Shown here: positions 48,128 to 59,112 of the stretch, piece by piece
Layout of the letters: every line of letters begins with the position of its first letter
How positions within the stretch are numbered: position 1 is the stretch's first letter
Assembly: GCA_009823395.1 (NCBI GenBank)
Contig: CM020507.1
Location: 11,398,001 to 11,462,000, forward strand
Reading direction: 5' to 3'
Length of the DNA: 64,000 nucleotides
Source: Thamnaconus septentrionalis
Lineage: Eukaryota; Chordata; Actinopteri; Tetraodontiformes; Monacanthidae
Notes under the pieces: generated by a model
Told to the model about the DNA's origin: nothing
Database searches by the model: none
Seen by the model: the letters and a program-made list of their open reading frames with translations, nothing else
Made by a program: the position numbers and the translations under genes

Positions 48128-49765
48128 CCCCTGGACGACTAGTTCCTGGTATGCATGAGCTCCGGAAACTCTGCATACTTCACCCAGTCATTGTCAGGTA
48201 GCCCCAGTAGTGTAACTGCATATGGTCTGAAATCTGGGATGGCCACGGTTTCTCTCTTCTTCTTCTTCTTCTTCTTTTTTTTTTTAATTCAAGAGAGCGA
48301 TGACAGAACTGTTGGATCAAAGTCAAAAACACGTTTATATGCACCACCTTCAATGACGTTGAAGTCGTTCCAATGCATCTCAATAGTTTAGAATAAGCCA
48401 ATTGGTGTGTTATGAAGGCATTGATCATTGGTTTACTTTGCGAGACAATGTGAGATTAATGGGACAGACTCGATTTGAACTCACTTCCTCTTCTAATGAA
48501 ATTTCACACTTCTCTCTATCCGTACTCAGCCGTTGTACCGTCATGTGTTGACCATCGTCTATGATTATGTTGACTAAATAAACTGGCGTTGCTCCGCACT
48601 GACACCTGGCGGGGAAGAGAGCGAACAGCAAAAAGAATGCGTGCAACGAGTGTGCGGTCCCAGGAGGTCGTCTCTGGCCAAACGTCAAATCATTCTCGTC
48701 TAGCCTCTTAAAATAAGGACACAGAGAAACCAAATGTTTCCTCTACGTAGCCAAAACACAGTACAGACATACTGATAACTCAAGCTGTTCTATTGCCTGT
48801 CAGCACAATGAGGAGAAAAACAAAACTTTACCCCGTGGACTTGGTAAGAAACTGCTCATAGCATATTAACACTGTTTATTGATTTGCCTTTGCCCAGTGT
48901 ACCATTTTAGCGAAAGTATTAATGGTTACAGAAAAGAACATTGTGAATTCATTGTGAACATAGAAAAAAAAGTGGTTATTGCAATATGACATGTAGAATT
49001 TGGCACTCTAGAACGGTGATGGCACCATAATCACATTTATGGTTAGCGTTACACATTGATTTACTTGAAGACAACAACAATAGTACACATTTGGTTAAAA
49101 AAAAAAAAATGGTATAACAATGGTTTTGTATATGTGTCCACATCATACTACCCACTTAATATTACTGTTTTAAGAAGACAAATGCAAATACCGTTCCTCT
49201 CCTTCTAACTCAGTTGTTTCTGTTGAAACCAAGTATGTTACAGTCGCGATAGTGCTGTGCATAATGCCATTGTCAGGAAAGTGATTTTGTACAAATAAAC
49301 TTAATATGAGAATAAAGAACATGAGTAGAACAATTTTCTGTAGCCCTGTGGTAATTGTGATCAAGTGGAAAAACAACTCAAGGCACATTTAAAGGAATTA
49401 TAAAATGCTACATACATGTTAAGTGTTAATAAAAAGGCGTACTTTGAAGAATACTCTCTTTAACTTCCAACATGGAATAGCACAACGCTTCTGGTCAAAC
49501 CAAGGAGTCTCAGTAAAATTAGTCAGATGTGACAAGCGGGAATGACACAATCAAATTAAGACAACTTTCAAGATGGAAGAAAATATAGCTTCATGTGTTA
49601 GGTCGAGTAAGTTCAAGGATGAACAACAATCCCCTCTTCTTTTTTCAATGGAATACAGAAGTCAAAAGAGAACTTACTGACAAGCATTCTTATGACACAG
49701 CATCATCTGGCCGCTGGCAACCGTGGACTAAAAATACCAGTGTGCTGCTCTGAGGGAGGCATCCA

Positions 49766-49790
49766 GCTCCAGCTCCAGCTCCAGCTCCAA
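49766..49790. repeat. (CCAGCT)n hexanucleotide repeat
   Basis: Four tandem CCAGCT units. Confidence 0.85.
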
Positions 49791-50676
49791 TCCCCAGCCA
49801 CAGTGCGACAGGATGCTTTGACCTTAGCAACCACAAGGCCTCTGGGATGAGATGTGCCCGGATGGAGAAAAAAAAGAAAGAAAGAAAAAAGCTGGGTTCC
49901 CCAGCTCCACTTCTTCTCTAGAGAGCAACGTTGTCTCTCTCCGCCAGGCAACAATCGCTGCCAAGTCGTCCTAAAGTGTCTAGAAGTTTGAGAAAAGATT
50001 GTAGCAGCTCCGTCGGCTGCACAAAATGAACGTCCTCTCGGTGTAACGCCCCATATTCCCGTGTTTCATTGTGCAAAATCTTGACTGATTGTTACAAATG
50101 AGATTTTTTTTTTAGTCATGTCACAACCAGATATCCCATCAACTCCACTAAAACTCCATCACTGGAAATTATTCAGCTTTCAACCATGAATTTAGCAGTC
50201 ATCACATTTTGTTTCGTACCTGTTCTTTGTAAGATTAAAGGAAAGTGTGACATTCAGTGTTCAAACACTTTAAACCCACCCCCCCTTGAAAAAAAAGAGT
50301 AAAGATTATTGCCCGTGTTGATGTGCACACCAAAACTGGGATTATACCATGATACAAAGGGTAAATAACTTTCTGATGTATAAGATACAAGGCTTTTTCT
50401 TTGATTATTTAACCCCATGTATGAAGATAACTACAATTTTTTGTAGTTCTTGGCAAACATGAATGGTGCGTGTTTTCAGTTTTTGCCTGTGCAATCAGTT
50501 CTATGAATGTCACTGTGCTTGATAGGAATTCCAGATTTCAGATTTTTCGCTCCGATCGCTGTAGTTATTCAAATTGCTTGTAGACCTCTCACCCTACGTG
50601 AGGCTGAAACGCTGCAGAATGTCGCAGATTGGAATGATAAAACTGTGGTGGAAAAACAGTGTCCGGCTCCTTTACC

Positions 50677-51575
50677 TCACTGGCTCTGCAGCCACTGCAC
50701 CCTGAGCTCCTCCACCTCTCTGCCATACCAGTCGTGGAGTTTGGAGAAGCAGACGGTTCCCGGGCAGACGGGGCTTTCCAGAGAAGCCCCTCTCCTCCGC
50801 GGCGGCACCGGCGGACCTCTGACCCCGTCCACCTCGTGGCCTGACGCGGAGCTGCCGCAGGGGTCGGTGCAGCCTTCCCACGCCGCGCAGGAGGACGCCG
50901 CTGCTGCCGCTGCTGCCGCTGCCTCGGCGAAACCGTTGGCCACGGCAACCGGCGGCTTGTTCCACGCCACTCTGCTCTCCCTGGAGGAGTCGAGGCCTTG
51001 CTGCGCGTCGTCAGGGAGACTCTTTTGGGACGCGGACTGGGCGCTCGACGACGACGAGGACAACGACGAGCAGGACGAAGAGGAGGATCCGCCAGACCTG
51101 CAGCGGCCCACCTGGTTTCTCCTGGTGCACTTGGGCCGGCCTTGCATCCCCCGCCTCCGCCTCCTCCAGCCGCCGCCGCCTCCTGGATCTCCTCCAGCTG
51201 CCTCTCCAGCTCCCGCACCACCAGCCTCATGTAGTCAAAGCTGGCCCGGGACAAGGCTTTGACCCACGACTCCATGGCCGCCTGGCTCTCGGCGGCCATC
51301 TTGTACACGCGCGCCCGCGCGCAGTCGAACTTGATGGCGAAGGCGAACTCCTCGGCCGACTCGCAAAGCTCCACGGTGCAGCCCTCCAGCACGACCACGC
51401 CGATGGGCTCTCGGCTGTCGCGCTCCTCAAAGTAGAAGAGCATGTTGCCCTTGAGGACGAACCAGCGGCGGTGGTAGGCCGTGTTGCGCTCACCTTTTTT
51501 GAACAGGAAGCCCGTCTTGTCCGGCGGTGTGTCGCAGGTGGCGTAGTGCGCCACGCTGCGCTCGTTCAGCTTCAT
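50677..51575 (-). CDS. pheta1: PH-domain endocytic trafficking adaptor 1 (FAM109A/Ses1/IPIP27A), with apparent frameshift
   Basis: PHETA1 is an endosome/trans-Golgi adaptor that binds the inositol phosphatases OCRL and INPP5B and supports recycling and cilium formation. Translation from ATG at 51573-51575 ([15 protein letters not shown]) gives a PH domain at residues 17-112 ([38 protein letters not shown]) and a helix ([14 protein letters not shown]), then a Gly run ending at 143. There the frame is lost. The conserved remainder lies in the next frame from 51147 to a TGA at 50677-50679 and includes [16 protein letters not shown], the F&H motif that contacts OCRL, with Phe and His present. One extra G in the G5 run (51148-51152) would give 299 residues in a single frame. 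Human PHETA1 also has its coding sequence in one exon. Gene order next to sh2b3 agrees. A homopolymer assembly error is likelier than loss of function. Confidence 0.93.
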
Positions 51576-51623
51576 CGTCGCCTCGCCTCTTGGTCTCTCC
51601 CTCCCACGGCAGATTGCTGTTTA

Positions 51624-53207
51624 CCTAGAGCGCAATGTACAAACGTAGGTCAAGAGAACCGTTTAAATCCGTGTCACATGGTGTCACCAATGTGTAAAGC
51701 TTTTCCTTCCAGTGAGCCACTGGGTGTAAAGGTTGAATAAAGGCAGCCTGGACCCGAGAGTTTTATATTTGCATTGCAATTTTTCAGCAAAACATTTTTG
51801 CAACGTCACAAAACAACAACTGCAGGAAAAATGCTTAGCTCAAGACCAGGCATGTACAATGTAATAGGTTTCAAATCTTCGGGGAAGAAAGGGCACATTT
51901 TCAGGGTGAACACATAGAAACTTGCTGTGATGCAACAGTGCCTTCCCGGCTTCAGCTTTTAGCTTCAGCTCTCAAGAAATATATTGCAATGAGATGCAAA
52001 AAGCAGGTGACGGCTAAACAGGCAGTTCAGAACAGGCTAAAAATATATTTTAAAAAATCATCATCATCATGCAATCAGACAACATGCCTGCCTCCTCAAG
52101 TGGACCCAGTCCGTGCATGAACACTTCTTATTAGCAAATTCAAACACAGCAGTTTATTTTGCTTGACTGCATGTAAATATGCAACTGCACAGCATCCAGA
52201 CCGAGTCCAACCCTGAGACACGGCATAAAGCGCTGTCAGAGTCAGCATGAGGCTCAGACTTGGCTGTACAGCCGATACTTGTTGCAGCACGAATGTAGGA
52301 CAGTCTCACAAGAGGAGTTTCTGCAAGCGTCAGCAAACTCCTGCACCGCCATCACATGTTCAGCTTACTATGTGCATGGCGTGTAAAAATAAGTAAGCCA
52401 TCTTCACCCTGGTCATAAGTAAATAGTAAAACCAGGTTTGGGAACCACATCAGTTTGATCTACAACATCAGTGGGTACCTCTAGTCTACTGTAGATTCTA
52501 ATGCAACAAAAACACTATACATTTAAAGTTATTTTGCTTACAGAGTTCTGACAAGTATCCAGTCTTAACACGTCACCTATTGGTTCTTCCCTGTTTGTCT
52601 GTCCAAATAGAAGCTGGCTGAGAAAAATGCAAAAGTTGCCCTTTTACCTCCCAGCTGCCTGCAACAAGAACAATCTTGAAGTACTGCTGTTTTTCAGGAA
52701 TCCAACAGGAAGCTGCCACATGACTGCTACTAGGCGTCCAGTTTCCTACAGAAGTAGGAGGCGACCGTATGAAGCCAGATTTAGACATTTAAACACTCGT
52801 GGATTTTCCCCGTCCTTCTCCTTCAGAGCTAATCATTCCCCGGTGAGTCAGTCATCCTCCGACGATGCGAGGCTAGTAGTTCCTCCACAGGGGTCGGTCA
52901 CAAGTTTTTGACACATCAGCAGTTAGGGGGAATTGGTCTCTGGCTACAACAATATGAGCCCCAACAATAGCAGAAGAAGAGCGCTAATGCTTGGCAGGCA
53001 GGCAGGCAGGCAGGCAGGCAGGCGGCTAGCTTGGCTCGTCGTGCCCAGTGCCTTTCCTTTAACCTGCACGGACACACTGAGTGAGCATCCAGCGTCAGCG
53101 TTTTACGGCCATCGAGCGGATTCACCGCCCGCTAAGCTTGGCCATAAGACCTACAGTTAATACAGTCAAGGAGTTCGACATTAGGCTAAAGCCTTGCTTT
53201 TAGTTAC
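51624..53207 (-). other. pheta1: pheta1 5' UTR edge and first intron (probable)
   Basis: On the minus strand a candidate acceptor (TGCGCTCTAG, AG at 51625-51626) lies 48 bases before the ATG, and a good donor (CTGCAG then GTAACT) lies at 53208. Between them I see only a short GGCA repeat (about 52998-53023) and no coding exon. Confidence 0.55.
52998..53023. repeat. (GGCA)n tetranucleotide repeat
   Basis: About six GGCA units in the probable pheta1 first intron. Confidence 0.88.
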
Positions 53208-53400
53208 CTGCAGACGTGGACGCGGTTTACCGCCGAGGGAATTTTCCTTGTGTTGTTCATCTTTTTCCTCCCTCCAAATCTCCACATTCACCTCCCTTTT
53301 CCCCCTTCGTCGCTTCCCGATCACATGACCACGGAGGAGCGTGCCGGTTGGCTGGGTGTTTGCCAGCTTCACTGGGCGGAGTCGCCGTTATAGTTTTTTT
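53208..53400 (-). promoter_or_regulatory. pheta1: probable pheta1 noncoding first exon and promoter
   Basis: The exon ends at the donor at 53208. Upstream on the minus strand are a GC box (CTCCGCCC, about 53373-53380) and TCATGTGA (53321-53328), an M-box/E-box. The block has more CG dinucleotides than its surroundings. The transcription start is inferred to lie between the GC box and the donor. Confidence 0.5.
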
Positions 53401-53664
53401 TTTTTTTTTTTTGGCAGTATGAGTTTTCTTGGTTAAAACTTGGTTAAGCCTAGTGAGTGGGCAGTTATATAAAAAATACGCACGCAAGTTCAGTCTAGAA
53501 ACCAGTATTCCGTCTAGATGTTGAGTAAATACTTATTAAAGCTCCAATGCCTCGGTTTTGTCTTTGCACTTGAAGTGCTGAGCTTGTAACTGTTCAACGA
53601 GTTACGATGGTCCTCATCATATGAAAAATCACTTTGCCAGTGTTTTCCAACAGTGTGTCTGTCC

Positions 53665-54050
53665 AGCCCTGGAGTGGGCAAACCTTTTGACTCGAGGGCC
53701 AAGGTAGGATCTAGATTTTGACAGATGGGCCGGAGCAGGAGCAGATGGATGGAGTGTTTTAGTGACCCACCTCATTGGAGAAAAACATATATCATATGAT
53801 GTGCAGAACACATGTGCTTTAATGTCTATTGAAAATGAACAGAAGCGTTGAAACAAAATATATTTCTCTGAAACACCATGGTATTTAGCTCTTTATTGGA
53901 ATGACTCGTAAAGCACTTTAAAAAAAATGATGAAATACCTCTATTTTATTACTTACTTACTATTGATATAATTTGTTGCAGTTTGGTGGGCCGGATTAAA
54001 ACGATACACGGGCCGCATATGGCCCCCGGGCCGTAGTTTGGCCATGTCTG
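53665..54050 (-). mobile_element. hAT-like non-autonomous element, copy 3 (both ends present)
   Basis: The most complete copy, about 386 bp, opposite in orientation to the other two. On the plus strand it runs from AGCCCTGGAGTGGGCAAACC to GGCCGTAGTTTGGCCATGTC. The ends share the hAT-type terminal word TGGGCAAA/TGGCCAAA. The flanks GTCTGTCC and GTCTAGCC agree at 6 of 8 bases, an eroded target-site duplication. Confidence 0.8.
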
Positions 54051-57000
54051 GTCTAGCCAGTAACCTGATGATAACCTTTATGATGTCACAAAGGGCATTA
54101 ATATCTTGCCCAGGTTAATGACAACACCTCCAACCTCAGACAAGACAACCTTCTGTTGGCTCCCTTGCAGACTCAATGTTAGCAGGAGGCCATCTGTGCG
54201 CATTTTACTGATTGAATATACTCTTTTATGAAAATGTACAGAATTTGCAGTCCAGGATGTAAAAATAAAAGTTTGAAAATAGGAATAAGATGGAACCTTA
54301 ATACAACTTAACAGATTTGTGTGTTGAGGAAAGTAAAAGTTTCAGGAGGCCTTTTCCCACTTTGACCAAAGCTCCTGACCTCCTGAGTTAAAACAATTTC
54401 CTCCTGCTGCCATCCGTCTCCTTTCCTGCAAAAAAGAGAGAGAGAGAGAAAAGAAAAGAAAACTGACGTCTTATGTCCTGGGAGCTTGAATTGCAAATTG
54501 AAACACACCTGGCCCCGAGGCCTGTCCCTGCAGTTGGTGGGACTAGTGTGTGGCAGCTTCATTAAATCAGTTCAGCTGTAGCCACAGGGCCCAGGGGTCT
54601 GAGGTCTGACTGCCAGATAGCCATCCATCTCCCCTGTACATCTAGAGGGGTTTTAAATTTTTTTATTAAACTGTAGAGACACTGTGAGATTCAGCAAAGC
54701 CACAGTACTGTAGCATGTTAAAGTCAAGTGAGTGCATTCACTTCACACATCTGTTTCTTCCTTGTTTGAAGTGCATATTAAATAGAAATTGCTTTAGAAA
54801 TCAGACTTAAGAAAATGTCAAAAATTTCCAACTTGTGAAAAGTATAACTTTTCCAAAAAAAAATCCTGGTTAATCTGAATTTCAAAGGCACTATGCTGAC
54901 TTTGACCGGTTATATAATGTCATGACAGGTCATCATTAATTCACTTCAATGTTACCTGGAGACAGCTAATGGTCCTCAATACCACATGCTGACTATCCCA
55001 GCAATCCCAATCCTCTCTTGTATTATTTGTCTTTTATTTGACTTTCTGCCTAGTATTTGACACACCACCGCATTAATCTGTTTCATTTCCACAATTTGAC
55101 TTAAGATTCAAAGTGTTAACATTATAAAATGCTGACTTCCAAGGTCACACTTGGATACATTTTAAATCTCTTGTCCTTCAAATTAGAATTCTGTTTGATG
55201 AACATATACACAGACACAATGGTACTAAGTGTAAAGTGTTTACTTTTCACTTTCTTCCAACAGGTTGCGAACACACAAAAGAAATTAAAACAAAGAATTT
55301 GTAGTTTTTCTCTCTCCTCCTAAACATTTTGACTGATTCCTGAACAAATTCGACCTCTAAAACATGTTTACTGACATTTTACATGATCACAACTTTCATC
55401 ATTTCCTCTTTTACTCTCTGTGTTTAGTTTTGATAAAGACGATCGCTGAAAGTAAATTGTATCCGAAACAATATTCTATCAAACAACCAATCATGTATGG
55501 TCTTAGGGAGAAGAAAAAGGAATTCTTTTCAGCTGGAATGTCACTGGATATATCCCAGTGCTACAGAGAGCAGCGCTCCCTGCATTTGATACGACTGCAC
55601 CCACCGAGAAATAGGCTCGCCATAAAAATGCATAGAAAAACATCAACGGCAGGACAAAGTGAAGAATCTGTTTTGCATTCATTCAGCTCCATGCCTCTCG
55701 TCTGATAAAGCGCAACAATGAATTTGGTTTATGCCTTTTATCCTCTCCAGCGCGCACCTTCTTACGATACTGCTCCCTCCGCAGAGTTTCCTTCTCCGAG
55801 CGATTGTGGTGAATCATGCGTTATTCATCCGCACAAACAACATCCTGCTGCGAGGTATCACTAACTCATCCCGCTCAACGCCCTGCTGAAAATCGCGCAC
55901 CTTGAGGGAGTATCTGCTTTTTGTCCAAACGCCTCTCAGTCATCTGACACAATATCAAAAATATCATCTTTTTCTTTTTTAAATGTTAAAAGTCTCTGTA
56001 GAAAAACGCTTGAAATATAGAGATATCAAACACGTACCACGTATATTTGTATACAAAGAAAAATTTGATGCAAATTATTACTTCATCGAGGGGGGTCGGT
56101 TAAAGCTGTGTCTACGCCGCCGTTGTGCATTTCTGCACGTGACTGTGGAATAAAAGGAGAAAGAGCCGCGTGACGGCTCGCTGACTTTGATGCACAATAA
56201 ACTTAATGCTTGGACACAAATCGGTGACGGCGTCGCCGTTCATTTTCAAATAGCTTATCTTACCAAAAATAAACGAGAGAACACAGCACTCCTCCCGCCT
56301 TCCCTCCAGTCCAGCTGAGCAGCGTCCAGACCCGACAGGCCCTCCGAGCGCAAACAATTACAATTCCTAAAAGGCTAATCCCATCCGTTGACCAGAGCTA
56401 TTGATTTCCATCTGAGAAAGCGGAGAGCAAAAAAAATCTCTGCAGACATTGATCCGGCACTGGCAGTAACCCCCCTCACCCCAACCCCCCTCTCCTCATA
56501 CAACTCTGCATTTTGATGACAGTTTTCAACGGCCTTCGTGACATCAAATCTGGAACTGCTTGGTGTACCAGATGATTAAAAAAAGCAACAACAAAAAAAT
56601 AACATCTCCACCAACTGTTGTAATGTCCATGAAAACACTGCACTTCCTCTCTCCCCAGTTTCACAGGAACAATGCCCAGCGCTACAACTGGGCCCAGAGG
56701 TTTCTTTTTTCAGCGCTGAAAAGTCAAAGAATGAACTTGACTGGACAAAGTCGTCTCCCGCTGGCTGAGAGCTGCAGGTGCTCGTGTTTCCTTCTCTTTG
56801 AAACCAGGTTTCACGGTGAGCCCTGCAGAGACAGAGAGAGAGAGAGAGAGAAAAGGGAATCGCATTAGTGTGACGATGAAGCCGTACAGTAGGGAGAGCC
56901 ACTTGACGAAAAAGTCATAGCAACGACAGTCGCTTTCTCCCTGAGAGAAAAAAAAAACAGAAATGAAAATACATCAAGGCAACATTACTCAGACAGGCAG

Positions 57001-58968
57001 TAACCCACCCACACGCGCACATCTCATATGTAATTGGTCTGAGCCACTCCACAATATCCGCTGTGGATTAAAACCCCTAACTTTGCTTTCATTGGAAACA
57101 CAATCGCGCTTCGCTCGTCTCTCTCCCCTAAATAGAAGCCGCGCTTCTTGACGTCGCTCCGTCGAGTTTGGAGCGGTTCAATAAGTACGGGACCCATCTG
57201 GTTCACAACCGTAACCGTTATGCACCTGACTCGTTTTGTTGAGTCGTCGTTGACTTTGCCTGCGAAAGGTGCAGCTGATGTCTTCAACTTTACGCAGCCT
57301 CCAAAGTAGCGTAACATCTTCTGATTAAGTTTGCTTCACCACGAATGCCTCCAATGTTTCACCGAGCCATCTCAGGACTGTTTCCATTTCACACACATGG
57401 CTGCATGCGCGGCCTTTTATTGCCACTCTAATGCACCTAAAAATGTGTGCAGATGTGTACCTGCAGCTAAGGCCTCTGAGAAGTGAACTAAATGGGCCCT
57501 CACAGCCAGCAGCAGCAACAGCAGCAGCAGTAGTGCGGGAGTCTTTTTCTTCTCGAGTTCAAACGCAAACAGCTTTCAGGTGAACATTTGACTGTACAGT
57601 GCAGAGTTAGACCATTAACTGTATCCACTCATAGATTTTCATGTCATATTTAGGTTGACAGTGATTTGTGCTGGCTTCTATGGTCCCCAACAACTGACAT
57701 TGGGCTCTGAGCCCTTTACAGCAACTGGTATCATTGCTTATTGCATCAAAATGTAGGCATCCTAGTTGAGCGTGTGTGTGTGTGCGCATGTCTGATAAAT
57801 ACAAATATCAACACACGTATGCCCACTCACTTTCTCACATTATGTCTTTTTCTGAGTCATAAAGCGGCACCAAGACGAGTCGCTCTCGTTGCCCAGCACA
57901 CAACACATGTACTTCTTACTGCCGTGGTGTTTGGCGATGCAGGTCAAGTGTTTTTATTATTTTTGCATTCTAATAAACTGTGCAAATTTACTCCATCAAC
58001 TGTTGATGTAAAACAGCTACCAGGCTTTGTTTTTCTGAGAAAAACTGCCTTTCCCCCCAGGTTTTCAAAATATTCTGAGTGCTGTTGAAAGGGGAGACAA
58101 AAAAAATCAAAAGAAATAATGATACATTTAAATAGAGAACCGTGTCTATTGGCGCCAACAATCAGATGGAAAAACAAGAGCTGATTTATATTCACTGGCA
58201 AAAGGTGGGTCTCGATCCGGACACATTTTATTGATTTATTTTCTCACAGCGCCGCACCTGCCACGCTGGGAAAATGGGATGAATACAAACCGAAAATACA
58301 CATGCGAGTTGTTTCATAAGACGACAAATCATCAGTAGCTTTTATTGATGTGTGACGTTTTGCATCCGAGGAATTTGAATAAAGGTTGGGGCAGCACGTT
58401 GACAGATTGACCTCATGAAATCAGGTGTCGCACTTGAGGTGATAACAGGGTAAGAGTTTGAAATCTACAAACCCCTACCAAGACCCTAAATATAGGCGCA
58501 GGTGTGGATATAAGACACTGCTGGATGGAAAAACACACGTTTTTCTATATTTTGTCATATTCTGTCATGCCGGCAGGAAGGTGGCTGTAATTTCAAGGTG
58601 ACAAATGAAGGGCAGAGGCGGTTTAAGCTTCATGAAGAGAGAGAGTGGGGGAAAAAACTATGGGAGAAGTTGTTGATTGGAAGTACAAATGGAAATACTG
58701 CAACGTGCGTCAAAAGTGTTAGGTGTCAGCTAGATTTTAATAATAGATGCTCTGCCCACATATATATTAAGATACATGTGCGCAGAGATTGTTATGCATA
58801 CAGCTGCAGCTGAGTGGGAGTGCGGGCTCACAGAGGGACGAAGAAAGAAATTAAGACAGGGTGAGATACATGGAGAGAGAGAGAGAGAGAGAGAGCGAGT
58901 GAGAGGGAGCTGGGCTGTGGATGAGAACTGTGAGCTGTAGGGAGTAGGTCAGTACAGTTGAGTCAGAC

Positions 58969-59112
58969 CTGACTCATTTTGGAGGCGGTGAAGATCCACC
59001 TCCTGCCTGCCCATTACAACTTCATCCTCCAGCCCGAAGCACATGAGCTCAGGATAGTAATCACAAAACACAGTGTCAAACTCCCGGGGCCACGAGAGCA
59101 GCGCTTCCTGTC
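58969..59112 (-). other. unassigned open exon-like block
   Basis: On the minus strand an acceptor CCTGTTCCTACAG is followed by 144 open bases and then CAG/GTCTGA. The frame reads GQEALLSWPREFDTVFCDYY, then ELMCFGLEDEVVMGRQEVDL. Start and end phases are both 1. I do not recognise the peptide. It might be an exon of an unannotated gene, a pseudogene fragment, or chance. Confidence 0.3.

Larger units (their letters stand above)
47281..50676. other. region between sh2b3 promoter and pheta1 coding exon
   Basis: No coding exon was seen. It contains a CAG repeat (48096-48126), a CTT/T run (about 48257-48286) and a short CCAGCT repeat (49766-49790). The right part should be pheta1 3' UTR; a minus-strand AATAAA at about 48867-48872 is one possible end. 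Confidence 0.5.

Noticed and set aside
50589..51144. Continuation of the first pheta1 frame past the Gly run as a real Arg-rich tail
   Set aside because: The conserved C-terminus lies in the neighbouring frame, so this tail is most likely a frameshift product.
50507..51262. 251-codon plus-strand open frame
   Set aside because: It is antisense to pheta1. The minus strand has clear PH-domain and F&H-motif homology; the plus strand matches nothing.
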